DNA of 64,000 nt, taken from contig OX327690.1 of assembly GCA_946807835.1 (NCBI GenBank), positions 11,938,501-12,002,500 on the forward strand, given 5' to 3'. The notes beneath the pieces are model-generated. The model worked only from the letters and a program-made list of their open reading frames with translations, had not been told where the DNA came from and did not search any database. Both the position numbers and the translations under genes were made by a program. Positions within the stretch are counted from its first letter, which is position 1; the number at the start of each line of letters is the position of its first letter. Of the stretch, positions 47,835 to 59,776 are shown one piece after another. This stretch comes from Ailanthus altissimus. Taxonomy: Eukaryota > Streptophyta > Magnoliopsida > Sapindales > Simaroubaceae.

Positions 47835-49770
47835 AGGGCAATTCGGAACACATAATTTATTTTTTCAAAATAGAAAACCCTTGTGCTTAAAGAACTAATC
47901 CACTGCATTTTTCTTATAAGCCCAAAACACCTCATAAAAATCGTGGTCTAAAGGATACAATTCTTTAATATGCTCAAAACCAAGTAATTTTGCTTCAAGA
48001 GTAGAAATTAATACATACCTTTAAGAAAGTACATCGGCAACGATGTTTTTCTTACCTTGCTTATATCGAATAACATATGAAAATGTCTTAATGAATTTCA
48101 CCCATCATGCATGTCTCCTATTCAACTTGTATTGGCCTTTCAAATGCTTCAAGGACTCATGATCGGTGTGAATCATGAACTTCTTAGACCAAAGGTAATG
48201 TTGCCATGTTTCCAATGCTCGAACCAACGCATACAATTCTTTATTATAATTAGGGTAGGTTAAGGTTGCCCCACTTAATAAGCATTGTGGAGATGCTACT
48301 AAAGTCTTTCACGAATCTCCTATAAAAATTAGCGAGTCTGTGAAAACTACGAACATGACATACAGTTGTGGGACTCGACCATTCTTGAATCGTGCAGATC
48401 TTCTCTTCATCAACTTGTATTCCTCATGCACTCATAATAAAACCAAGAAACACAAGCTTATCGGTGCAAAAGGTCAACTACTTCAAGTTAGCAAATAACT
48501 TATCTTTTTTAAATATATCCAAAACTAATTTTAAATGCACAATATGATCATCCAAGCTTTTTTTATAAATGAGAATATCATCAAAATAAACAATAAATCT
48601 GCCTATGAAAGCATGCAAGTCATGGTTCATTAATCACATAAAAGTACTCGGTGCATTAGTTAATCCAAATTTTTCATTCACATGAGAAACCATATTTTAT
48701 TATTGTATAAGCAGTTTTTCATTCATCGCCCTCTTTCATTCTTATTTTATGATATCCAATCTTTAAATTAATCTTAGAAAATAGAAAAGCACCATATAGT
48801 TCATCTAACAAATCATCTAAGCAAGGAATAAGATGACGATTCTTTATCGATATATTGCAAACTGCTCGAAAATTAATGCACATTGTCTACGTTCCATCAT
48901 TATTAGGAACTAAAATTACTAGCACGGCGCACGGACTCATACTTTTCTTTACGTAACCCTTTTCCATCAATTCACTAACCTATCTTTGTAGCTCTTTTGG
49001 CTAATCAGAATTACTTCGATAGGCTAGTCGATTTGGAATGGAAGCACCAAGCACAAAATCGATTTGATGTTCAATTCCTCGAATATAAGGTAAACCGGGT
49101 GGAATCTCCTCATGAAAGACATCATTAAACTCCCACAAAAGAGAAACAACTAAATTAGGTAGAAACGAGTCAAGTTAGTTAGTGTTTAAATACGCCTCTT
49201 TATACAAAAGTATAATTATTAGCTGCTTTAACAACATCGTTCTTTTTATTTCACTCACTTTGGCATAAAAGTTTGGTTTTCTCTCTACTTTTCTCTCAAT
49301 GGTCGAATCTGTCCTCTTATTTTCTCTCTCATTTTTCTTTTTGGTTTTCACTTTTTTTCTTTTTCTTACCCTCTTTCTTTTGATCACTCTCTTTTTGTAA
49401 TCTCACTTGATCTTCACAGACCTGCTTTGGTGATAAAGGGACTAGAGTGATTATCCTTTGATTAAGCACAAATGAGTATTTGTTAGTGAAACCATCATAC
49501 TTAACACGCTGATCAAAATTTCTATGGTCGGCCTAGTAACAAGTGTCCAACTTGCATCAAAATGGCATCACACAAAACTTCATTTTCATATTTTTTTATG
49601 CGGAAGGAAACTAGCACCTGTTTATAACCCTCACTTTAACACTGTTATTAAGCCATTGCAATTTGTAAGGTTGTAAATGTTTAATTGTTGGCAGCCCTAA
49701 TTTCTCCACTATTTTAATGCTAGCAACTTTAGTACAACTACCTTTATCAATAATCACATTACATATCTTG
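47835..49770 (-). pseudogene. Element 6 protease-linker, RT and RNase H, degraded
   Basis: From right to left: a charged linker (49390-49200, many K/E/R), VYKEA-type text before RT (near 49200), the pre-RT PIRGIEH-like segment near 49090, RT pieces near 48900-48500, and RNase H-linker text near 48200-48000 (including a VADVLS-like RNase H end). Stops occur throughout and no long frame survives. Order and spacing match Element 1. Confidence 0.8.
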
Positions 49771-51056
49771 TTTTACATGTGACATTTAGTATGAAAGATG
49801 TTTTCTTGCTGCAGTTTGTCATCTTCTTTGACCTGTATACTTAGAACTCTCCTCGCAACCAACAAATCTCCTTGGGTAACGTATTCCTCATCATCAACGT
49901 CCATCAATGGTGATATAGATTCAGTGTCATCTTTGTCATTAAATTTAATCTCACCATTATCTCCCAATATCATAACTCTTTTGTTTGGACATTGGCTTCT
50001 ATACCTACATTGGCATTTAAAACACTTAAAATCATGATTCCAAGTGGTGGAAGAATCAGATTTACCTTGATTTTCATGGTTGGTCACTTCTTGTTTTTTG
50101 CTCGACTTTGGGCTTAGCAGTGGCTTGCTTCTCCTCTTTCTTCAAAAAATTTGGCCTCTATGATGAACTTGAGTTAGGGTTTTGTCATTTACTATTGTCC
50201 CTCATCTTGAGTTAGTTCTCAATTTTGATATGCATATGCACCATATCTTCCAACTCCATATATTGTTGCAATTCCACCAAATTAGTAATTTTCTAGTTCA
50301 AACTAACCAAAAACCTAGCCATAGTAGCCTCTCGGTTTTCCTCTGCATTTGCTTGGATTATAGTGATTTCCATCTCCTTATAATAATGCTTCACACTTTG
50401 ATTACCTTGTATAAGTCTTTGCAATTTTTGGTACATCTCACAATAGTAATGGCTTGGAACAAACCGTCTCCTCATCACGGTTTTTATTTCCTCCCAAGTC
50501 TTTATTGGACACTCTCTATTTCTCTTCCTATTTAACACTAGTTGATCCCACCAAATAATCACAAAATCAAAAAATTCAATGACAGCAAGTTTTACATTTT
50601 TAAGCGTTGAATATTTGTGACAATCAAATATTAATTCTATATTCTTCTCCCAGTCAAGGTAAGCTTCTGGATCATTTTTGTTTTGAAACGATGGATTTTC
50701 ATCTTAATACTATCCAAGTTATTATATTCCTAATCCTTAGCTCCTCTAAACTGCCCACTATATCTCCTATTGTCAATAATTGAATCCTGGTCATCTCCTT
50801 CATCAAAACCGACTCTATAATACTCTTCAGTTTTAACCCTCACTTCCCTAGGTTGAACTAGTTCTCCTATGCATATCAGGAGTGTTTGTGGCTGCTCTAA
50901 ACTTGCATTCTCTACTTGATCTATCTATTCATGAACCTGTTCCATCTCTGCTTTCAACACTCTCCTCATCTCCCCTATTAAAGCTTCCATGAGAAACTTT
51001 GGATCAACCTCTTCTAATGCATTTTCGGAAGTATTTTTGTTCTTGTTGTCTGACAT
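49771..51056 (-). pseudogene. Element 6 gag, degraded
   Basis: Minus-strand gag from ATG 51056 (MSDNKNKNTSENALEEVD). Capsid text is at 50562-50293 (RPIKTWEEIKTVMRRRF-like, then MARFLVSLN). The knuckle region near 50020-49980 reads [17 protein letters not shown], with a short deletion that removes the spacing and the His. It is followed by an acidic stretch and QQENIFHTKC. It is related to Element 1 gag. Confidence 0.88.
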
Positions 51057-51500
51057 GTTTGCTGCAAAACAAAGTTAGAGAAACAGAAAAGAACCTCACA
51101 TACTCCCCCATGTGTTTCACTCAAAGAATGACTCACTCAACTTTCTCTCGCGTTTCACACAAAATGAGATTGGCTTTTACTCTCTTATGTGCTCAATACT
51201 GGTCTTTTTCCACTAGTTGTAATCCGCTATAGGTTCTTATCAAACTAATGAAACAAATAGCACAATTTCCAGCAACAAGTCACCAAGAACTCACCAAGAG
51301 AAATTTGAATTTAAAGGCTTAAAAAACAAGACTATGTCACGGATTTAAGAATTTTTTTTGGAGAAAGAAATAAGAATTGTGGAATCAAAAAGGAACATAA
51401 ATATGTAAAATTGAAGTAAGAATTACAAGAGTTGAATCACAATGTCACTTATTTTATTTTTTTAAATAAAAAATATAGGCAAACCTAAAACTAGTGCCAA
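51057..51500 (-). other. Element 6 leader, non-coding
   Basis: AT-rich leader between PBS and gag. It shows the CTCACAC/AAACACGTGAG-like words also seen in the Element 1 leader. No gene seen. Confidence 0.6.
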
Positions 51501-51512
51501 GCTCTAATACCA
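51501..51512 (-). other. Element 6 primer binding site
   Basis: Minus-strand TGGTATTAGAGC, one base off the initiator-Met complement, two bases from the LTR end at 51515. Confidence 0.8.
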
Positions 51513-51514
51513 AC

Positions 51515-52340
51515 TGATACGATTTACGCCAAAAAATTGAGAAAGTCATGAATCAAGAAAGACTCCAAGATCGTCTAGAAACAAATTTGTATGAAACCAT
51601 AACCCATTCTGTAAATTAAAGTAAGAGCTTTGGTATAATGAAGACGCTACAATCAATTATGGAATGATTGATGATAACTCCAAGGAGAACGCCTTAAAAA
51701 TTGTTCCGATAAGTTCAAAGAGTTCTAAAAGAATCAAAGATCATTTTTCTTAATCAAATTGCTAAATGTTTTCCTCTCATCCCTTGTAAATTTATAGTGA
51801 ACACTTGGGATGATAACATTTATTACAACATGTAGTGACAACCTAAAACTATTAACTACCAACTACCACCAAGAATTGAGGCTTTTTATTTCAAACACAC
51901 TGTAAAATATTGCAACTACTATCATAAATGCAATTACAGGCTTCCTATAAACTTTTCACCACATGGGCTGCTACTGGCAACTTTAATTGCTTCTTAGTTT
52001 CTTATAAAGATGTAATGACCATTTATGAAATATCCATCATGTCCCTCAACACTTGATAAATCAACATTGGATAATCACCAATTTAGGAAACTCCACTCAA
52101 TCCACCCATTTTGTGATATGATAAATTCTTCTAGATTATTCCAAAGCTTGAATCATGAAAATCCAACATTTTATAACACGTGTAACATTTTTCTTGGGCC
52201 TTCACGAATTCACCTCAGCATAAATGCTTTGAATCATTCCATTGAGAGTTTCTTTGAAGCTTTTAGCTCGAGCCATTGTAATCGGATTAACTGGAACGTG
52301 AACAAGATCTTCATTCCATTTGTTAGCCATGCCCTTATCA
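51515..52340 (-). repeat. Element 6 5' LTR
   Basis: 826 bp, about 40 bp longer than the 3' copy, with several indels and many substitutions between the two, so this is an old insertion. Both ends match the 3' LTR ends. Confidence 0.85.
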
Positions 52341-52899
52341 AGATAAATATCAATTTATGAAGGAAGATTTGGCGTCAATGATCACACAACACTGTTCACA
52401 CCTTTATTAAATCCTTATTTTCTTCTTTATTCTTAGGTTAAATTTAGAAACAATGATAAAAACAAATATCGTTTCCTTAATATGCTTGTTATTTATTTCA
52501 TATTTTGGAATCAATTCCTACTATGACTTAGGAGTTAACTTAGTTTTCGTTTTATGTTCTTGGTAAAATTAACTATATAAGGCCTTGTAACCCTAAGGGC
52601 AATTCGGAATTTTAAAATTAATTACAATGAGAGTTTTCTCTTAGTTTTTCAAAGAGCTTTTTTGAAGTTATCAAGATTTCTTCTTGTGGTATTCGTTCTT
52701 GACTTATCACTCACAATCTTTCTCAACTTTTTTGAGTGTGACGTCTACCATAATTTTTTATATATTTGTTTCTTATTGCTTTATAGATAACAAGTCAGTG
52801 TTCATTGTTTTTGTTTGTTTGCAAATATGAATTATAACGATCCTTGGCAAAGAAACCTCATTGAGTGTCAAGTCTGACTATTCTTTGTGAGGTTCACAT
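52341..52899 (+). repeat. Element 5 3' LTR, second piece
   Basis: Continues the LTR interrupted at 45949, with ATATCAATTTATGAAGG and AGATTTGGC matching the Element 7 LTR in reverse near 55700. It ends near GAGGTTCACA. A TATATAAGG box lies near 52572. The two pieces add to about 805 bp, close to 822 bp for Element 7. Confidence 0.8.
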
Positions 52900-54423
52900 C
52901 AGTGGAAATAAACAAATATCCTTTATAACCCATTCTTCTTAGGCACAAATAATACTAGAACTGCACAAGGACTTATACTTTCATGCACATACCCCATCGC
53001 TATAAGCTCACTCACCTACATTTGAAGTTCCTTTATCTCATCAGGATTGCTTTTATATTCTGGCTTATTTGGAATTGATACTTCAAGTATAAAGTTAATT
53101 TGATGCTCGATTCCCCTTATTGGTGGTAAACCATTAGGTATCTCTTCGGGAAACACATTAATAAATTCCTGTAAAAGAGAAACAATAACACTAGAAAAAT
53201 AGGGGTTAAGTTCATTACTACTAAAATAAGCCTCTTTGTACAAAAGTACAATCATAGGCTAATTTAAAAACAAAGTTTTTTTGAATTAGGGTAAAGAATT
53301 AGGTAAAAGTTGCAGTCAAGAATAAATAAAGATGACAGGTTATAGATTCAAGGGAATAGAACAGAGGGTGCAATTTTTAAAAGAAGATGCAATATGATCT
53401 TTTTCAAACACTTATAGCATTTGATATCTCTATTTCTAAAAGTTTGGGAATCAGATTTACCTTTGTTTAGTGTGCCTACATCTTTGTTATTTTTGGAAGA
53501 TTCAACCTTAGGCTTAAAATTAGGATTTTCATCCTTTTTACTCCAATTCATTTTTCATGTTGAAGAAGAACCCGAATTCGGCCTAATTCGTGTGAAACCC
53601 TTCCTCTTCAATTGTTGCTCCACTTTTATTGCCATGTGTTCCATGTCATTAAACTTAATATAATGTTGTAAATCCACCACGTTTGCAATATCACAGCTCA
53701 AACCAACTAGGAACCTAGCCATAGTAGCTTCTTGGTCCTCTTCTACATTGGCTCAAATCATGACTATTTTCATCTCTTTGTGGTAGTCTACAACAGTTTT
53801 AGACCCTTGAGTAAGGTTTACAACTTCTTAAATAAGTCTCTATAGTAGTGACTTGGAATGAATCATCTCTTCATAATAGCCTTCATTTATTCTACCAAAT
53901 ATCTCAATTGGTCTTTTACAATTTTGTCTCCTACTAAACAAGTCGATCCTACCAAATAATATCATAGTCAGTAAATTCTATGGTGACCAACTTTACTTTT
54001 TTCAATTCAAAGTTGTTGTGACAATCAAATATCAATTCTATCTTTTTCTCCCACTCCAAATACGCTTCAAGATTGTTTTGCCTTAGAAAGACAGAACCTT
54101 CATCTTAATGCTTCATAAGTCGTTATTAATTCTATCTCCATAACTAACTCTTCTATCTCCATTACAACTCCCAAATATGTCAAAATTAATATTGGAGGCA
54201 TGATCACCATCATCTAGGTCTACCTATTGTCATCATCATAATCATACCTAAGTGGATTCCTCTCTTTTCTTTGAACTAGTTCAACTTTATCTATTCCCTC
54301 AATCACCTCATCAAACCTCAATTTCAGTCGATTAAATTTTTATTCTAAGGACTTAAAGAAGAGTTTAAAATCTATCTTTTCCTGAGCATCATCCGATGAG
54401 CCTTAATCTTTTTCTTGAGACAT
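52900..54423 (-). pseudogene. Element 7 gag-protease-RT start, degraded
   Basis: Minus-strand element of the same family as Element 5. Gag starts near ATG 54423 (MSQEKD), with capsid pieces to about 53700. A broken knuckle (CYKCLKK) lies near 53420. The pre-RT segment at 53255-53016 reads VYKEAYFSSNELNPYFSS and later [16 protein letters not shown]. The beginning of RT (PKKNG-like) follows, and then the sequence stops at the Element 5 LTR end. The rest of pol is absent from the window. A deletion removes the protease between about 53350 and 53255. Confidence 0.83.
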
Positions 54424-55141
54424 GTATAATATACTACAAAAAGAAAAAAGTTAAAAAAACCTTACAAACACTCCTTTACATATTTTCTCTCTAGATTAAT
54501 ACCACTCACACTCGTGATTACTCAAAGTTGGCTTTTACCCTCTTGTGAGTGTACACTCTCTTGCATTTTTCTGCTCTTTAGTCTCATTTTTAGTTCTTTA
54601 TTGAACTTAACAAACTTAATCAAAATTACCTTGTAACAATCCAAACTAACCAAATCAGATCATTAAGATTGAAAACAGGTTAAACACAAAGGATAAAGAA
54701 TTGCCAGAATTTAAGAAACAAAAAGAAAAAGAAAAAGAAATATGAATTTTGAACTAATTTAAGGCAGTTGATTTGTTTTAGGCCGAACTGCACAAAGTAG
54801 GCAGAATGCACACTATATACAAACAAAATTTATATAGCAAACAACACTTCAACTTATTCAGATTTCTATACTCTTTTTTATTAATTCAAAATTCAAAATA
54901 GAAACTTGAAATCATGAATTTAATTTTGTTTGGGCTTCTTTTATTTTTTATTTTTTATACTTATATGTAATGTAAATAATAGAACTTGAATGAATTAGGG
55001 TGAAAAAATAGGTTAAAATTGTAGTCAAGAAGAAATAAAAATGATAGGTTACATATTCAAAGAAATAGAACAAAGGTTGCAAAATTTAAAAGAAGAACAA
55101 ATAATTAAAATAAATGATAGATTAAACCTGATAGAGCCTAA
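54424..55141 (-). other. Element 7 leader, non-coding
   Basis: AT-rich leader between PBS (55142-55153) and gag. It holds CACACTCGTGATTACTC-like words matching other CRM-like leaders here. Nothing coding is seen. Confidence 0.55.
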
Positions 55142-55153
55142 GCTCTGATATCA
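55142..55153 (-). other. Element 7 primer binding site, degenerate
   Basis: Minus-strand TGATATCAGAGC, one change from the usual site, five bases from the LTR end. Confidence 0.7.
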
Positions 55154-55158
55154 ATTAA

Positions 55159-55980
55159 TGTGAACTCATAAAGAAAAGTGAGATCCAACATTCAATGAGG
55201 TTCCTTTACCAAGGACTGTTCTAATTAAAATTCATAAATAAAAAAAAATAAAGGACCTTGACCCGTTATCTATAAAGAGATAAGAACCAAAGGTATAAGA
55301 AATTAAGATAGATGCCACACTCGAGAAAGATTGTGAGCAATAAGTTATGGATGAATTCCATAAGAAGAAATCATGATTAGTTCTTAAAAGTTCTTTGAAG
55401 AATCAAGAGAAAATTCTCACTATTATTAATGTTAAAACTCTAAATTTCCCTTAGCATTGAGGACCTTATATAGCTAATTTTACCAAGAGCATAAAAGGAA
55501 AAAACAATAAATCAAATCCTAAGTTATAGTAGGAATTGATTACATAAATAGGAAATAAATAACAAGCATATTAAGAAAATAAATATTTTTGTATCATTGT
55601 TTCTAAATTTAACCTAAGAATAGAAAGAAGAAAATAAAGATCTAATAAAGCTATATGAACAGTGATGCATGAACAGTTACGTGTGAACAGTGCTGCCAAA
55701 TCTTCCTTCTAAATTTGATATTCGCCAGATCCTCATTTCTAAATTGATATGCGCTTATTTTGGTCTTCATACGAATTACTTCATATCCTCATTGATAATG
55801 CGTTGATTATCTTAAACACTCAATTCGGTCAAATTAGTGTTTTGAATAAAGTATGAATTTGAGATATGCTCAATTTGCAAATTTAATACTTCTTTCATTT
55901 TCTTCATTTTTACCCTTGTCATTGGACTTTCATGGATGCTTAATAGATCTTGTGAAACTTTGATAACCTAATTCACATCA
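55159..55980 (-). repeat. Element 7 5' LTR
   Basis: 822 bp; plus-strand ends TGTGAACTC and AATTCACATCA. It matches the Element 5 3' LTR in reverse. Its outer part still codes a degraded tail with TRVKMKKMKEVLN-like text, the position of the GPITR motif. Confidence 0.82.
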
Positions 55981-56197
55981 TACTAGAGACTAGAGTCATT
56001 ATCTCCATCCAAAACTATTTGTTCTTTATTATGTTCATGAGGAGGCACTGAAGTTCATAAATGGTCATTAGGTTGAATTCCTTCAATCCTTCAACTTTAA
56101 AATGAAGTAGATGATGCGTTAAGTTAAAAATATTCTTTACTATCCTTCATGCAAGTGAATGTTGTAGGCTCTGAATTAGTGAAGGAACTCTACAAAT
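55981..56197. other. Unassigned 217 bp between Element 7 and a copia LTR
   Basis: No repeat partner in the window and no recognisable protein on either strand. It may be a relic of an older insertion target. Confidence 0.4.
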
Positions 56198-58302
56198 GGT
56201 TGGGATTTGTGCTCACGTGCCATCCCATTGTTGTATGAATATTATTTTTTGTAATATTTATACAGTTCATTATTTCTTAAATCGCTAATTACTATTATTA
56301 AATAGTTTAATGCTTATGACGCTACAGACATTATATGATTTAAAGGAGTTTAGATTTGGTCTAAAGAAGTTTAGATCAATGTCAAGAGTTAGTAACACTA
56401 AAAATTATAAATGCTAAAGAGTTAGCATGTTATATTAATCAGTGAAGTCTAAAAGCTAGAATCTTGTCTGTGAAGGTACAAAGACCTGAGAATACATTAG
56501 TAATAACATAGTTGCAAGAGTTGCAATAGGTGCTAAGAAATGTTATTTTACGAATCTATTCTCAAATTATATGTTCCTGGTCTTAATTAACCAATGCAGG
56601 TTTATCGGTGGAATCTTTTTACATAGACCAGTGTATACTATACCTAGATGGTCTAGATGGTTATTCTTAGCTAACCATGGACTTACTGGAAGATCGTATA
56701 GCATACAAGTGTTCAGTAAGGACTAAATACTGAACAGACTCAATGAGAACCCCAATAGACATCCTATAAAGCTGACAATGGAAGATCCTATTGAGTTGAG
56801 TAGTATACGTAGTCCTTTGACCTGAGTACCACAGTGGACTTGTAAGTGATCTATCATACTTTAGTTCTACACATGTCACAGACCTTTCATGGTGTGACCA
56901 CTGGGTGTCACTGGGTATGGTCCGATGCGTATGGAGTCCGATGTGTACAGATGTGGAATCCGTCAGCGCACTTGGATTAGTTAATATATCTGGATGCTCA
57001 AAGACTGTATCTTAGAACGTCTTATGGTCATAAGCACCAAACCTAGGAAAAGAGTTTCCTACAGGGTTAAACAATATTGTAAAAGTGTTTGCATATATTG
57101 TTTATTAAGATACGTGTCTAGAGATAAGTTCACGGATGAGCACACAGGGATTTAACGGTAGTGATCTATATCCCTACTCTTCTAGGATATAATTGGCAGA
57201 AGGATTATACGTATGCGCTATGACCTCAACTTGTATGGTCTACTGCACTGATTTGTAATATCTGTGATGTGTGCGTGGGGTATCGATCTCGGACTCACAG
57301 AATAGTTCTGTTTGAAAAATCAGGAGTGCACCTAGAGAGTCCCGCAATATAAAGTGCACTGGGGCAGCGTACTAGATTGAATAGTTCAATCCAGAAAATT
57401 CCAGCAGACCGGACATTTACTTCAGTTTCTCTTTGGTTGTGCATGTGTCAAGACTTAAGAGTTAAGCACATCATTAGTTAAGAATTAGTTGTTAACCAAT
57501 GAGATGTTGACATATGGCACAAGTGGGCTAATTATTGTTTGATTTAAAAATTACCAAAATGACCTTATTTGTTAGACAAATAATATCATTATTTTATTCA
57601 TTAAAATGTTTATTGAATATAATAATAATATATGATATTATTATTTAAATTGAAATCAAACAATTAATTTTTTATTTAAATTAGCATGTGTTTCTACCAC
57701 GATTTAATATGATTAAATTATTTGTTTAATATTAATTAAATGATAAGATAAGTATAAATGGGTGGCATTTGTTAATGGTAGGCCTTAAGATGTTTCTTAA
57801 TAATGAGAAAGTGTTTTCTCATTTGACCTAGATTAAGGCTAAGTTCATTTAAATAATTTTCTATTTTGTTTTGTTTTCATTTGGTTTATTGTAAACAATA
57901 ATAAATAAAAACTAATAGCAAACATAATGGATGCCATTATGTGAGAAAATGAAAGATAATAATAAACAAAACACTAATGGCAAACATAATGGATGCCATT
58001 AGATGAGAAAATGAAAGAAAATAATAAACAAATAAAAGAGGAATTAGTTGTTTAATTAATCATAAAACTTTTGTGCAAGGGGTTAATGGAATGGTAGAGA
58101 TAATTTTGAAAGGCTAAGTGTTAGAAATTTTCTAAAGTGTTGAGAACAAAAACACTTCTTCCATTTTTCCTTCTATTTTTTGTCACCCATACTACAAGGT
58201 AGAAATAAGGATTCAAGAGTTGAATCCTTTGCTAAAAAAGCTGCTATTCTAGCTTCTTCAAGCCTACCGTGTTGAGGAACTAGAATTGTGAATGGGATAA
58301 TT
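56198..58302 (+). repeat. Copia LTR (copy C), plus orientation, end missing
   Basis: Starts TGGTTGGGATTTGTGCTCACG and matches copies A and B in reverse, for example ACCTCAACTTGTATGGTC near 57222. About 2.1 kb remains against 2301 bp in copy B; the end is replaced by an inverted-repeat module at 58303. A short duplication (ACATAATGGATGCCATTA near 57923 and 57984) lies inside. No gene seen. Confidence 0.8.
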
Positions 58303-58624
58303 CAAGGTAGAGCCCACCAACTCTTTGGTCCACCAGTGGGACCTCCAAGCCAATGACACCCCACTAATAGCCCTCGCAGGTTACCTACACTCCTAACTAA
58401 TGTCAAACATTGGATCTCATACATTATAGGCCTTTAAGGTTGGATGGTTGTACCCATCGGGCTTGCCAACTTGATGGGTACAACCATCGAACCTTAAAGG
58501 TCTATAAGGGATTAGAACCCAGGTTCGACATTGGTTGGGGACGTAGGTAACATACGCGGGCTGTTGGTGATCCGTTAGTGGCTTTGGGGTCCCACTGGTG
58601 GACCAAAGGGTTGTGGGCTCCACC
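58303..58624. mobile_element. Inverted-repeat module 1 (foldback)
   Basis: About 320 bp, almost entirely two inverted arms of about 158 bp: GAGCCCACCAACTCTTTGG on the left pairs with the reverse of CCAAAGGGTTGTGGGCTCC on the right, and GGTTGTACCCATC meets GATGGGTACAACC at the centre (58450-58490). GC content is well above the surroundings. There is no coding frame. It looks like a MITE or foldback with very long terminal repeats. Confidence 0.85.
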
Positions 58625-58649
58625 ACTATTTAATAAAAAAATCGTGCCA

Positions 58650-59047
58650 CTGATTTATTAGAACTAATACATAGTGATGTGTGGTCCAATGAATCACATT
58701 GCAATGGGTGGATTCTGATACTTTGTTACATTTATCAATGATTTGTCACGATACGGGTATATGTTTCTTATGAAACATAAGTCAAAAACCTTTGAAAAGT
58801 TCAAAGAGTTCAGACTTGAGGTAGAGAAACAAACTGGGATGTATGTCAAATACCTTAGATCAGATCGAGATGATGAATACATGAGCAGTGAATTCTCTGA
58901 TTATATAAAGGAGAATGAGATTCTAGTTTAGTATAGTCCTCCAACTACTCCGTAAAACAATGGTGTGTCAGAGAGGAGCAATCAAACTTTATTGGATATG
59001 GTTCGATCGATGATGAGCTTCACCGATCTACTTGAATATCTATAGGG
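58650..59047 (+). pseudogene. Copia integrase fragment
   Basis: Reads INDLSRYGYMFLMKHKSKTF and later VKYLRSDRDDEYMSSEFSDY, then NNGVSERSNQTLLDMVRSMM. The central Asp (SDRDDEY) and catalytic Glu (SERSNQ) positions of a Ty1/copia integrase core are readable; the first Asp region near 58670 is frameshifted. An in-frame TAG (58930) and TAA break it. It starts just after module 1 and ends where module 2 begins. Confidence 0.88.
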
Positions 59048-59074
59048 GGTCGTGAATGAGATGCAATTCTGTGT

Positions 59075-59512
59075 TGGGACGCCAGTGGCTCTGAGGTGTC
59101 ACCCAGCTAGTGGACCAAGGAGTTGGTGGGTCACACACAGTCTATCAAAAAGGCCGACCTTTTTGTAACGGTGTATGGGACCCACTAACTCCTTGGTCTA
59201 CTAGGTAGGTGACACCTAAGAGCCACTAGCGTCTCAGCAGACAATCCGCAGGTTACTTGCAACTCCAAGGAATCAAATCTCCACCCCCATCTCATAGAGG
59301 AGTTATAGGCCACTAGAGGTTCGTCCTTGTACCCATCAAGTTGGCCAGCCTGATGGGTACAACCATCGAACCTTAAAGGCCCATAAGGGATGAGATCCCG
59401 AGTTCGACAGGGTTGGGGGTTATGCATGAGATGCAATTTTGTATTGGGATGCCAGTGGCTCTGAGGTGTCATCCAGCTGGTAGACCAAGGAGTTAGTGGG
59501 TCCGACATAGTC
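59075..59512. mobile_element. Inverted-repeat module array 2
   Basis: Alternating inverted copies of the module-1 arm. GCCAGTGGCTCTGAGGTGTC near 59080 is mirrored by GACACCTAAGAGCCACTAGC near 59207 around an AGTCTATCAAAAAGG spacer. A second palindrome is centred near 59345 (TGTACCCATCAAG / TGATGGGTACAACC). It ends with another copy of GCCAGTGGCTCTGAGGTGTC near 59451. No coding frame. Confidence 0.8.
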
Positions 59513-59534
59513 TATTAAAAAAACTACAAAAAGA

Positions 59535-59776
59535 CCAACCTTTTGTAAGACTGTGGTAGAGCCCACTAACCCCTTGGTCCACCAGTGGGACCCTAAAGCC
59601 ACTGACGCACCACCAATAGCCCTTGCAGGTTACCTATACTCTCAAAAACGCCAGCCCGATGGGTACATCCATTGAATCTTAAAGGCCTATAAGGGATAAG
59701 ATCCCAGGTTTGACATTGGTTGGGGGCGTAGGTAACCTACGAAGGCTGTTGGTGGTGCGTCAGTAGCTTTGGGGTC
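59535..59776. mobile_element. Inverted-repeat module 3
   Basis: Same arm family: TAGAGCCCACTAACCCCTTGG near 59554 and its mirror ending GTAGCTTTGGGGTC near 59775, with centre near 59655. It is separated from array 2 by a spacer with AGTCTATTAAAAAAAC. Copia gag begins immediately after. Confidence 0.8.

Larger units (their letters stand above)
45950..52340 (-). mobile_element. Element 6: degraded CRM-like gypsy element, minus strand
   Basis: A near full-length 6.4-kb element in reverse orientation: 5' LTR 51515-52340, PBS 51501-51512, gag, protease, RT, RNase H, integrase, 3' LTR 45950-46737. Both LTRs have TGATACGA at the plus-strand left end and ..TCATCA/TTATCA at the right. It splits the Element 5 3' LTR. 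Flanks are AGACG and AGATA, so the target duplication is eroded or absent. Many stops in every coding region make it inactive. Confidence 0.88.

Noticed and set aside
55981..56197. Possible coding remnant between Element 7 and copia LTR C
   Set aside because: Short readable frames on either strand show no family wording that I can support.
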